Shown piece by piece: positions 39,729-51,345 of a DNA stretch of 64,000 bases; position 1 is the first letter of the stretch; the number at the start of each line of letters is the position of its first letter. The notes below the pieces were generated by a model. It saw only the letters and a program-made list of their open reading frames with translations. It made no database searches and was not told the origin of the DNA. Origin of the DNA: Asterias rubens (taxonomy: Eukaryota; Echinodermata; Asteroidea; Forcipulatida; Asteriidae); contig NC_047069.1 in assembly GCF_902459465.1 (NCBI RefSeq), forward strand, positions 3,782,001 to 3,846,000, in the 5' to 3' direction. A program made the position numbers and the translations under genes.

Positions 39729-40117
39729 CATCCTCTTTTTTATTCTTTTTTACTTTTAAAGCTCAAAATACGATTTTAATATCCATATTTCCAATCCTGC
39801 CATGTGCACCACTTCTTCATTCGTTGTGAAATTAGTTACAGTGATATTGGCCTATAACTTAAAAAGCTTACGAGTCATAGTTTTTGATAATTTAGGGCCT
39901 AGTTAACTTGTTTAATTAGCTTTTATTAATTATCATGACTATTGTCCTTGCTTGTTTTGTTTTTTTTGTTATGTTTTTCGAATCCTGTATTTGTTATTTA
40001 TATTAATAATATAATTATTATTAATGGTTTATTTTAATCTGAATAAAAAACAACCAAAAGGTTGACAACCTTAATAAGACAATACTTATGTACTGCTGCA
40101 TACAATTACAAATATTG

Positions 40118-40216
40118 CGCCACCACTTTTTCACTCATTTTATTTTACAAAAACTTAAAAAGGGATATCTCATTGAGGTAATATTTCATATCGAATAAAA
40201 AAGTGGTGGCGCCATA
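40118..40216. mobile_element. Small TIR element with GGCGCCACCACTTTTT ends
   Basis: GCGCCACCACTTTTTCAC at the left mirrors AAAAAAGTGGTGGCGCC at the right, about 100 bp in all. No target duplication was seen. Confidence 0.5.
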
Positions 40217-40373
40217 CAGAAAATTTTCCAATAATAATAATAATCAAAATTAAAATAATAAGATATTCTGAACTTTGGCAGTTTGGGTAAAAAATAAATG
40301 GGTGAAAAAGTGACGGCAGGAAATCTATTTCGGAAATGGAATAACTTAATAAAATAAGAATGGATTTAGATTA

Positions 40374-41180
40374 GCCCTGGTAGGACGTCAGTCAGTGCCA
40401 CTGCACTGACGTCCTGGGTATAAAGGTTCTTTACAATGCAAACACAAATTTGACTACAATTTTCTTTATTTTTTACCTGATTTGAGAAGCTGAAATTCCG
40501 GTCATATATTCATAGTGTCCCTCACTATATTCTCAACGAATTCAACGCTAACAAATATATCCATGGAAGAAATTATTCTGAAAATATGTTGATAGTGTGA
40601 GCCCAAGTGTGCATGGCTTTAAGTACAGTGCATTATCTTGCCGCTATTCGCCGTCAACTGGGTAGGTGCCGTTAACTCGCCTTCAACTCCTCCAATATAC
40701 ATTTGAAAATCCAGGAGGCATAAAACTGTAAAATATTCCAGCTCAAATAGAATTTTTATAAGTTTGAGGTTGAATTTCGGTTACAAAAATCATGTTTTTT
40801 TTTCTTGTGAAAAAAAAATATTTCTAAGCAGCAAAGCCTTCTGCCGCCATCTTGCTTTTTCACAGTGCTTCTTGTACATGTGCGGACAACAGAGGGCTTT
40901 TTTACTGCGCGCACATATTTTTTTTTCTTGGGACGGTTAGCATGTGCTAATTTATGATAAAAAGTGGCCTCATTTGTCCTGGGAAAAAAATACGCTTCCA
41001 GCACATGGAGCCTTGGCACAAGACGTCAATGCTCGGTATTGCATAGTTCTGGGCTTTGTGTAAATTGCTCGCTGACTATTATCCATCTGCTTAGTGTTTG
41101 GTTGACGCAAGTTGACGGCGATTTGGCTGCAAGTGTTTACACGGAAGTTAGTGCATGACGTGGGATCGGAAAACGTCAAT
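40374..41180. repeat. Interspersed repeat, inverted relative to 170-545 and related to the MITE at 46560-47030
   Basis: The first 340 bp match 545 back to about 170. From about 40700 (CCTCCAATATACATTTGAAA) on, the sequence matches inner parts of 46560-47030: GCTCAAA, the ATTTTTATA stretch, and GCCGCCATCTTGCTTTTTCA. It includes GTTGACGGCGA words. It may be a longer member of that family; ends not resolved. Confidence 0.55.
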
Positions 41181-41237
41181 TTCAATTTTCTTTTTACAAA
41201 ATATTAACACCCGAGAGGAGAAAATTCAACAATTTTG

Positions 41238-41597
41238 AGCCATTGGACCCTTTCGGTACAGAAAAAAAAAAAAAAAGTTCACGGATTTACAAATCACTTA
41301 CAGGGTTTACAGAAGGTAGTGGTGAAATACTTCTCTTGAAATATTATTCCATGAAATGCTTTACTTTTTGAGAAAACAGTAAAACAATATCAATTCTCGT
41401 TAACGAGAATTACGGATTTATTTTAAACACATGTCATACATGCGGATACATGGGTGGGTTTTCCCGTTATTTTCTCCCGACTCCAAAGACCGATTAAGCC
41501 CAAATTTTCACAGGTTTGTTATTTGATATAGAAGTTGTGATACACGAAGTGTGGGCCTTGGACAATACTGTTTACCGAAAGGGTCCAATGGCTTTAA
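41238..41597. mobile_element. TTAA-type MITE with AGCCATTGGACCCTTTCGGT ends
   Basis: Left AGCCATTGGACCCTTTCGGT and right ACCGAAAGGGTCCAATGGCT are perfect 20-bp inverted repeats. TTAA follows at the right; the left copy of TTAA is lost. The body has an AATTCTCGTTAACGAGAATT centre. Confidence 0.72.
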
Positions 41598-42491
41598 ATA
41601 ATGCAAGCTTTACATGTGAGTAAAAGTTCAGACTCCCGAGTTAGGTAAAAATATTTTTAACAGATTTTAGAAATCTGTTTGCAATGTTACGGGACCTTTA
41701 TATCCTGGACTCTGTCGCGTTGCCTGCAACGGAGGAGTCCAACCTGGGCTATACAGAAATTGTTCCCAACTTCAATTAATAATCAATTCATCACATTTCA
41801 GTTCACACACAATCATATTAATTATTTATATGGGTGAAAATTCACTAAGCCGCCATAATTATGTTAAATTTGGGTCGAAAATTCAAAATAGATTCAGAAT
41901 AATCATTCAAACGCAGTCAAATAGTCGAATTGTTCTAATTTATTAATTTGATGTTGTCGGGGCTACAACTATTTCGAATATTTAACAAAAAATACTTAAG
42001 GTTCAACAACTCGTAAAAAGTGAGCAGTGAATATACAAAAAAATAAGACCATTTTGACTAACTTCTTCAATGTTTTCTGCTAATGCTTTTTAAACCTTGT
42101 TACAAATATGCTCTGCAACAATTTGGCCGAATTACATACTAGATGGTTGTTTTACGAAATAATTATGGCTATCTGCGTGAATTTCAGTGTGTTTTTTCAT
42201 GACAATCACACATATTTTGAAGTGTAACTAAACAACAAATAGCCCTAGTCTCATATCAATGCTTGTGTTTACACTAACCTACTGATCATTCATACAATCA
42301 TTGAAGTTTAGAGTGTATTTGGTTTAAAAGATACATTTTCTTTGGGTGCACAATTTCGGACATAACTTTGGACAATGTGGACATTTCGGACATAACTCCT
42401 TGTAGATGTGACCCCTCTGACTGTATTCAAGATTGACTTGACACGGCTGTTCAGTTGTTAGCTTTTCAGTATTTTATTTACACTCATGAAT

Positions 42492-43036
42492 CTGTTGACG
42501 AAGATAAATACGGTGTGATGAGATCTTCGTCTAAGGATCTTATGAACTTTTACAATAATAATTATGAATATTAAATTAACACTAATAAATAAACAAACAG
42601 TTCTCCCTGCGGTTCACGCCATAATTCTAGGCATCGTCCGCCATCTTGGAAATCAAAGGAAAATATAAATTAACCGTAAGCTGGATCCAAAACAGAGCTT
42701 ACTTAATAAATGCACTAAAGATATATTTACACTAAAGGGACTGACTTGTCCCGATGTAATTTACAAAACGAATACATAACTTGTCTTAAGGCATGAGCAT
42801 GACCTAAGGGTAACTCTCGTTTGACTCCGTTATACATGGCAAACGAGTCAATAAATCAAAGATTTAAACAGTAAATATATACAACTTAGACTATGACGGT
42901 AAACGGAACATAATAAATGATTTAGTTAAACAATATTAACGCAAAAGGTAAGCATTAAACAATATAAAAACATAATTACCTGTTGACGAAGATAAATACG
43001 GTGTGATGAGATCTTCGTCTAAGGATCTTATGAACT
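42492..43036. repeat. Pair of identical 57-bp direct repeats, 488 bp apart
   Basis: 42492-42548 and 42980-43036 are identical (CTGTTGACGAAGATAAATAC ... AAGGATCTTATGAACT). Each contains an ACGAAGAT...ATCTTCGT hairpin. The spacer has no coding sequence. Confidence 0.85.
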
Positions 43037-45695
43037 GAAAGCCCGCGAAAATATGATCGCTGGAGGGCGCTATATGGAGGTATTACGTAAGAGGGTGAAG
43101 TTAAATAAAAAATAGACTGTGGGCATATGTAATAGTTCATGACCGTCACATAGACATTACATAGTTTTATATGGACATGACACTAAGAGACACCTTTTTT
43201 TTGTATTTAACTGATGGTTTGGTACATAAATAATTGTAAATCATGATGTGGGATCTCTTTCTTTTACAGTCGTATCATATACCATGGACATAACTTTGAA
43301 ATTTATCATTATTTCGGACATAACTATGTCCGATGTCAATTTTTGTGAGTATTTGGGGAAGTTATTTGAATCACTCTTATTGTAGCATCCATAGTTTGTT
43401 CAATACGCATCTACTGGAAGACAGCAGATGGTCTACTAACAAGATATTCCCCAAATAACACTAAGCTGCCTTACCTATACAGATTAAGGAGTTTAGCAAG
43501 TTAAAGGCCTTTTCAGTGAAACCATGTTAAAACCATCTTCAAAGTATAAAGTAGGTGACGTGTTTGAAGAGAACTGAAACAACCAATTAAAACTCAAAAG
43601 ACATTTTAACACTAATTAACTGCCAATAACATCATATAAAACCTGTTGTAGACAAATTTAACTTGAACACAGTTGTCTTTCATTTTGGTTGATCTGGATG
43701 ACAGGTAAATACCCCTGCTTTACAATAACGCCAGCTTTTGTTAATTTTGTGACACATCATCTGCACTGCACTTGTGTGCACCCCTTTGAGTAATTATTAT
43801 AGGGTTTGGAATTGAGATCACCATGTTTAGGGATGCCCATGATGACTTCCACTCCTTGTCCTCTCCTGTTGGCCAAACATAGTAACCCTTTTTTGACAAC
43901 CTGAGTTTGCAAAAATGAAAGAAACTTTGGTTTAAGAGGAAAGCAATAACAATATTACCTTAATTTTACTTACATTTTAAATAAGCAATTTAAGTCTCAA
44001 TATCAAATACAGAAACAGTCTATACAGATCTTACCTGGTTCCTTATGCAACAAAATTTACTTCTGCTCTTTTTTTTTAAAAAGCCTACAAAAATATGCAG
44101 AGAATCTCTTGAAAATAGTTTAAATTCAGGTCTTATGATTGTTTCATGACAACAACATTATCACTTACCTATTCACTGCAGCAGAAGTGTGGTATACCGT
44201 GTGCTATGTGCGTGCAGAAGTAGTGCTTGTTGTAGTATACTGTCATGTAGTCTATGTATACTGTGTACATCATCAAATACAGGTTTTATGCGTACTCTTA
44301 CAGAAATGCAAGTCAAACCCACCCAGACACACACTCCTGTGGAAGTTTTAACAATTTATCTGTTTCATTACCTACATGTAGACTAGAGCCATGGCCCACC
44401 GTTTGTATGTCCCCTGTTTTAAGCTATGTCCGAAACAGCAATATGTCCACACAAGTAAAAGTCAATTTTGAACAAAACACTTCAAATTTCAGCATTACTT
44501 TGGGATAATTGGTGCAAATAAATTCACTACACATTATTTGAGACTCAAGAAAAAAGGTTCTTTACATCACCATTCTTAACTTCCCACATTGAAAGCTTGG
44601 GCCTTTTGGGAGAGAGACTTCAAATATGATGATCATTTCAGAGTTTATGCTCAATTGAAGTTTTATTTATTTCACAATGCCAATTTATGTTTTTAGTTAG
44701 TTGAATTGATGAAGTACATTAAATATTCACCCTACCCACATACAAAATAAGTTAAGTCTTAAAAAAATGAAACATAAGTCAATTCTGGACATAACAGTTA
44801 TGTCCGAAACAGTTTTGTTTCAATATATTTGGTAGTAAAAAGTTTTAAAACTTACCAATGGTGCTAATTGTTTTTAAGTATCGTTCTTCAATACACAAAA
44901 CAAGAAGTGTCATAGTTTCAAGATTATAACTTGCCCCAAAATGTTTATTCTTCCATTGAACACGTTTTGGACATAACTTCTATTTCGGACATCTATTAGG
45001 GCCTAACTCATGTGGAGGGAAAGTTCTTAATCCACCTCCCTCGTGGAGTTTAGGGGTAAGTGTTTCAGGTGAAGATTTTTATGAATTGACAAGTCAATAC
45101 CACTTGTTTCATCTATTAACTTGAATGATTTCTTTACTAGGGGTACATGTTATAAAGAGAAATGTTTTATTTCGGACATAACAAAGTTGTGGACGGAAAT
45201 AATCATCACTGTTTTTAGAATTTTGAGATTATGAAAACAATTGCACTTAGTGATGGGCTAGACAACCTTTGGTTGGGAAAATGTTAAAGTTTCTGGTTTC
45301 CTATGTTACTAATTGAAAGAAACTAGTGTCAAGAAAATACCTTAAAATTGGACGGAAAATAGTTATTTCCGAAATGGCTCACTATTGACCTTGTTGTGTT
45401 TTTACCAGACATAAATCATTGAAGCTATTGTTGTTATCAGCAAGGCATTTCTCCATTCTGATCTATCATCATGTAACATGCAGTGATAGCTTTGGTAACT
45501 AATGTCTTTAAAAGGCAAGTGAAACAAAAATATAGTTTTCTGATTGAACGAGTTTCCGTCCACAAATCGGCCTTTTACCAACATTCTGAAAATCTTGCAA
45601 AGCAACTATGAGAAAGTTGTTGCTACTGTAGGTACCTCTAGGTGGGTACTTGAAATGGATGCTTTAGTTATCTTGACATGATGTTTAGTTTATGT
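43037..45695. other. Intergenic, no gene seen; scattered ATTTCGGACATAAC motif
   Basis: No conserved reading frame. The word TTTCGGACATAAC, or its complement, occurs at 43311, 44425, 44797 and 45169 (44425 and 44797 in the opposite orientation), with two more at 42353 and 42383 and a partial one at 44982. Confidence 0.5.
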
Positions 45696-46550
45696 GCTAC
45701 AATGCTTATGAGTCAACTCGGTCCCAAGTCAACTCGGTCCCTAGTCAACTCGGCCCCAGTCAACTCGGTCCCAGTCAACTCGGTCCCAAGTCAACTCGGT
45801 CCCAAGTCAACTCGGTCCCAAGTCAACTCGGTCCGTATGGTTGACGGGAAGTAATTGTATGTTTTTTTTGAATTGGAAAAACATTATGAATGTCCTTTGA
45901 CTTTGTACATAAAAATGGGTAAGTGTGCACCGATGATGTTCGGGGTATGATATTCGATGCCTTCAATAGCGACCCACTTGTTTCTGTATTCAACACTCAC
46001 TTTTGAAAATACCGATTGTGTTGGCAAATAAATTTCTACTAAAAAAGCATATCTCTTTGCTTTCAACCAGAGTATTGTTTTCTGTATGGCTCTCAACAAT
46101 TCATTAATTGACAAACATTAATAATTTAATCCTCTTTGATTTCTTTTCAAGTAACTTACATTTAAAATTAAATAATATAACAACAGTAAGAATTACATAA
46201 TTGTTAAAAAATAAAGAAAGGAAATTAATGTTTGGTTAAATTATAAAGAGAACTTTCAAGTTATAAGAATAATAACTAATATCCAAATCTACTAATTAAA
46301 AAACTAAAATTAATGTTTTGGTCGAAAATAAGTAACATAAATATAATATTGTTCAAATAACTTGACTTGGGCTGCGGTAACACCGCCCTCCCTCCCGCCC
46401 GTGCAAAGCTGCCCTGTCTTGGGACCGAGTTGACTTGGGACCGAGTTGACTTGGGACCGAGTTGACTTGGGACCGAGTTGCCTTGGGACCGAGTTGACTT
46501 GGGACCGAGTTGGCTTGGGACCGAGTTGACCGGTACCCGCTACAATCAAT
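45696..46550. mobile_element. Element with tandem-repeat termini, (GTCAACTCGGTCCCAA)n inverted
   Basis: Left end 45711-45836 carries eight copies of GTCAACTCGGTCCCAA-like units. Right end 46418-46531 carries about seven copies in the opposite orientation (TTGGGACCGAGTTGAC). GCTACAAT occurs just outside each end (45696, 46540), a possible 8-bp target duplication. The AT-rich centre has no recognised gene. Confidence 0.7.
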
Positions 46551-46559
46551 GCTAATAAA

Positions 46560-47030
46560 GGGTCCTACTACTTGCCGTCAACTCGCCGTCAACTCACTTG
46601 CGCCGTCAACTCGCCGTCAACTCCTCCAATATACATTTAAAATCCACAAAAGAAGCATAGAACTGTAAAGTATCAGCTCAAAGAGAATTCGCATAATTTT
46701 AAGGTCATATTTCGGAATAAAAATTGAGTTTTTTTCTCGTGAAAAAATTGTCTCGAAGCAGCAAAACCGTTGGCCGCCATCTTGCTTTTTCACATTGATT
46801 AGTCTTGGCCCAAGATGTCAATGATTGGTACTTTTTTTTTATCAACACAAAGTCGTTTTTGTGAATGAATTTTTACCGCAAACCATGAGAAATATGTAGT
46901 TTAGCCCAGACTTAACACTTCCGTGCCCCTTTTATAGATTTTTCATGTAAATTTAATGAGTTGACGGCACGAAAATGAGTTGACGGCGAGTTGACGGCAA
47001 GTCGGCGAGTTGACGGCAAGTAGTAGGACC
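46560..47030. mobile_element. MITE with perfect 9-bp target duplication (Mutator-like)
   Basis: Terminal inverted repeats GGTCCTACTACTTGCCGTCA, then ACTCGCCG, lie at both ends, with extra CCGTCAACTCG units subterminally. The 9-bp sequence GCTAATAAA is duplicated at 46551-46559 and 47031-47039. A 9-bp duplication is typical of Mutator-like elements. No coding capacity. Confidence 0.85.
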
Positions 47031-47671
47031 GCTAATAAATATTAATAAAATGGCATTCTATTTTCTAGTGCAGTTTAGTTTTTTTTTAGTGAATTTTAAC
47101 CCATATATTTAAATGTTACGTTATCCTTACTCTTACCTCTAACGATTCTGAAAAAAAAGAGACGTTGAAACTGGCAAGTATTTTTTGTTCCAATAGCAAT
47201 GAATTCCGTCTATCCGATGATAACTTCAACGGACTCCACACCGTTTTGTTACACACTCACACGGCGGCGACGTACGGTACGCTTCGCGTTGGTCAGTGAT
47301 CAGTCAGCCAGCGTAAACGTGACATTTTATCAGTGGTGTGGTAAGCTTGGGTTAGCTTCGCTGCTGCTTAGGCAGCAATCGTTCCTGTGTTCACAAAACA
47401 AATGAAACGTCAAAATGGTCGAGATGGTCGAAATTTTTGCACAAAACTTCAATCGAACATTACAAAAAATAATGGCAGGCGATATCTTTTTAGTTGTTAT
47501 GGCGACTTAGTCTGGACATCACACCTTTTAGTCCTGTTGCTTTTGGTGGCAATGCAGGCGGGAATAAGACTTATCAAGGCTGGTTCCGCCCGAGCTAAAC
47601 TATGTTATGGAGAAAGGTACATGCGGAAGTTCGGGAACTAGACACAAATAAACTTGTACAAGTCGTTCGAC

Positions 47672-50600
47672 ACCAAGCTGAAGCTAGCCGCGAATTCTCA
47701 GCCGCGAATTCCCAGCCGCGAATGGCAGCCGCGAATTCTCAATTTACGGCCGAAAAGTCCAGCCGCTAATTCGATTCGCCGCGCCAGCCGCGCTTTTCCC
47801 GTTTCACGAAGCGACAACATTTCCTAAGTTGTTCACCCACACTTTAGCCACTGTTTCTTTAGTTTGGTAAATTCATGGCAATTTTGAGTATTGGTTTTGT
47901 AAAATTTCGTTCATTATAACAAAATTGAGGCCAAATTAGGGGAGATATTTATCTTTAATAGAAACGTAGTCGACTCTCTGCAGTTGTTTTGAAAAAGACA
48001 AACGTTAAACCAAAGTACCGTACGTAATTAACAAATAATTTAATCATTAAGACCATTTCATAACACATCTAAATATTCCGTTGAGCTAATTAGAACAACA
48101 AATTTGTTCCTAGTTTTACCATTTAATATATTGTGTGGGGTTTGTCTCTTTTGAAGGATTTTTTTACTAACTAAATCAACGTACTTAGTCACTTTAAACA
48201 AAATGTACCTCACATAATTGACAGATAATTAATTTTTAGTTTTTAATCATCAAGACCATTACATAACACATCGAAATATTTCGTTGCAGCTAAATAGACC
48301 AACTAATTGGTGCCTAATTAAACCACTTTATATGTTGTGGGTTTTGTCTCATTTGAAGGGAATTTTTAGACTAAAAAATAGTGCAAGTAGTCACTTTAAA
48401 ACAAAATGTACCTCACATAATTAACAAATTGTTACTTTTTAGTGTTTAATCATCAAGACCATCACATAACACATCGAAATATTTCGTTGTAGCTAATTAC
48501 ACCATCTAATTGGTGCCTAACCACTTTATATGTTGTGGGTTTTGTCTCATTTGAAGAGAATTTTTAATCAAAAAAATAACGTAAGTAGTCACTTTAAAAC
48601 AAAATGTACCTCACATAATTCGTTGCAGCTAATTAGACCATGATTAGACCAACTAATTGGTGCCTAATAATCCACTTTAAATGCGGTATGTGTTTGTCTC
48701 TTTTGAAGCGTGTTCTTATATCATAGAAATAAGGTAAATAGCCCTTTAAAACAAACTGCACTTTACATAATGGTTTACAAATGGTAAATTTTTAGTATTT
48801 AATCATTAAGACCGCTTCAAAACGCCACTGAATATTTCCTTAACTATAATTAGTGTAACTTAATACTTTGAACTGGTAGCCTGAGTGCTCCTGGCAGATG
48901 GTCGTCAAACTAAGTTAAGGTGCCCAAGTAATTCAACGTAAACACACCCTGACTGGGTTGTTTCACTTTAATCAATGTAATTCAATTGCGTAATGTGGTG
49001 TGGTCCGCTCAAGCTGCATTCCATGAGACAAGTGATGAGTGATCTTAAGCGGTCAATGGCACCATGCTGTCTCTATCTGGAGATGACCAAAGGGATTAAA
49101 GGAATAACACTCTAACACCATAAAGGTTTTTAACAATAAGTAAAAGTGTAATTTTTATGATTGCAGCTTGATTACAGTATTCATGTTTTTTGGTTATGTC
49201 CTTAAATACACATTGCAGTTTTGAATGACGACAAAAATGACGTTATTATCCCTGAAGAATTGTGACTGAATACATTTTTTATTAAAATTGGACGGTGACT
49301 TTAATGTTTACAGTTTAAGATATACTAATTTGAAAGTTACAAACACACGAAACTCGCACGGCTGCGGTACCTCCCGAATTTGAGTAAGAACAAAGACCTT
49401 CCTGTTAAAGAGATAATGTTGATAAATTACCCCTTCCTTTGGGGACCTTTTAAACATACAATGTGCACTCAAACAAATTTAAATGATCCCATAAGTTTCA
49501 ATCTGCGTAGTTTCGGCCTGGTGGTGTTCCGTAATACACATGAAGAGCCTTTTCCTCCGGGTTTTTTGGACAGCGCCGTTTTAAAATGAAAATCGAATGG
49601 CTAAACTTGTAAGACATGACCAGCACTTGGAATCCTTATATCCAACCTGTACGGAGGGATACTCGAAAGGAAACGGAGAGAATCTCTCAGCCCAGCATTA
49701 TTTGTTAATTATGTGAGGTACATTTTGTTTTAAAGTGACTACCTAAATTATTTCTTTGAGAAAAATTCCCTCCAAACGAGACAAAACCCACAACATATAA
49801 AATGGTTTAATTAGGCACCAATTAGTTGGTCTAATTAGCTGCAACGAAATATTTCGATGTGTTATGAAATGGTCTTAATGATTAAACACTAAAAAGTAAC
49901 AATTTGTTAATTATGTGAGGTACATTTTGTTTTAAAGTGACTACTTACGTTATTTCTTTGATTAAAAATTCCCTTCAAATGAGACTAAACCCACAACATA
50001 TATAGAGAGGTTTAATTAGGCACCAATTCGTTGGTCTAATTAGCTGCAACGGAATATTTCAATGTGTAATGAAATGGTCTTAATGATTAATCACTAAAAA
50101 GTAACAATTTGTTAATTATGTGAGGTACATTTTGTTTTAAAGTGACTGCTTACGTTATTTCTTTGATTAAAAATTCCCTTCAAAAGAGACAAAACCCATA
50201 CCCTATAAATGGGTGTCATTATGATTAATTTGTTGGTTTAATTAGCTGCAACGGAATATTTCGATGTGTTATGAAATGGTCTTAATAATTAACCACTAAA
50301 ATTAATTTTTTGTTAATTATGCGAGGTAAATTGCGTTTTAAAGTGACTACTTTTGCTATTAACAAAAAAAACAAAATAAATGTAATTAGGAACTAATTAG
50401 TGGGCCTAGTAAAGCTGCAATGGAATATTAATTTAGTGTCTAAAAGATTTAACACTAAATTTATTATCTGTGGATCATATTAGGTACATTTTGTTCAATG
50501 TTTATTATTATTTTTTATTTTTAAAACAACTGATATTCAGAAAGTCGATATGTAACCATTAAAGTTTGATGGATCGACTAAAGCATTAAAAATTCAATTA

Positions 50601-50885
50601 TCTTAACCCAATTTGGCCTACATTTTGTTACTATGACCAAAATTAAAAAAAAACCAACATTCAAAATTGCCATGATTTTACAAAATTTAAGAAATAAGTG
50701 GCTTATGTGTGTGAACAACTTAGGAAATCCTGTCGCTTCGTGAAACTACTTTGGTAATGAAATTCGCGGCTGGCGTGGCGGCTCGAATTAGCGGCTGGAC
50801 ATTTCGGCCGTAATTTGAGAATTCGCGGCTGGCATTCGCGGCTGGGAATTCGCGGCTGAGAATTCGCGGCTAGCTTCAGCTTGGT
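47672..50885. mobile_element. 3.2-kb foldback element, 9-bp target duplication, Mutator-like
   Basis: Ends read inward as ACCAAGCTGAAGCTAGCCGC, then several AGCCGCGAATTC units, identical on both sides for more than 60 bp. TCGTTCGAC is duplicated at 47663-47671 and 50886-50894. Each arm also carries about four roughly 190-bp repeats (GAAATATTTCG, TTGGTGCCTAAT, AAAATGTACCTCACATAATT), in opposite orientations at 48000-48780 and 49690-50350. The central 0.9 kb has no recognised transposase, so it is probably non-autonomous. Confidence 0.9.
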
Positions 50886-51275
50886 TCGTTCGACTAAGTG
50901 CGCCGGCATTGTCACCTACCTGCGGCCCAAATTTCATAAAGCTGTTTAGCAGAAAATACTGTTCGACAATTTGTTTAACGAAAAGAACAAAATTAGTGGG
51001 GCACCATACCAGTCGCAACAATGTAAAATGTATGGAATGGTGGCTGGCAACCTGTTTTTCGCTCAGCAAGATATTCCTAATCCTAGTCCTGCCGCCGCAA
51101 AAAAAAAGTCGCCGCGTATAAAATAAAAAAGTCGCCTCTGCAATTGCAAAAAGTTGCCGCATAAAAAAAAAGTCTCGCGCAACCCTGAATTTTTTTTTGC
51201 CAAAGTAGCCTAAAAATTCACTACGGCACGTGGATCGTCGTTCGTCTGGGTGGTTCCGTAGGGCGGGGGAATGGG

Positions 51276-51336
51276 TAGTTGCGATAACGTAACCCTCTTG
51301 GCGGCCGTCGGGAGGAGGGTTACGTTATCGCAACTA
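51276..51336. mobile_element. 61-bp hairpin micro-element with perfect 9-bp target duplication
   Basis: TAGTTGCGATAACGTAACCC plus TC forms 22-bp perfect inverted arms around a loop of about 17 bp (TTGGCGGCCGTCGGGAG). GGGAATGGG is duplicated at 51267-51275 and 51337-51345. A decayed second copy lies at 2601-2660. Confidence 0.85.
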
Positions 51337-51345
51337 GGGAATGGG

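Noticed and set aside
47199..47641. Two overlapping frames suggesting a first exon
   Set aside because: No family match, no clear donor in the right phase, and flanked by mobile elements; could be an upstream TTC29 leader, but nothing supports it.
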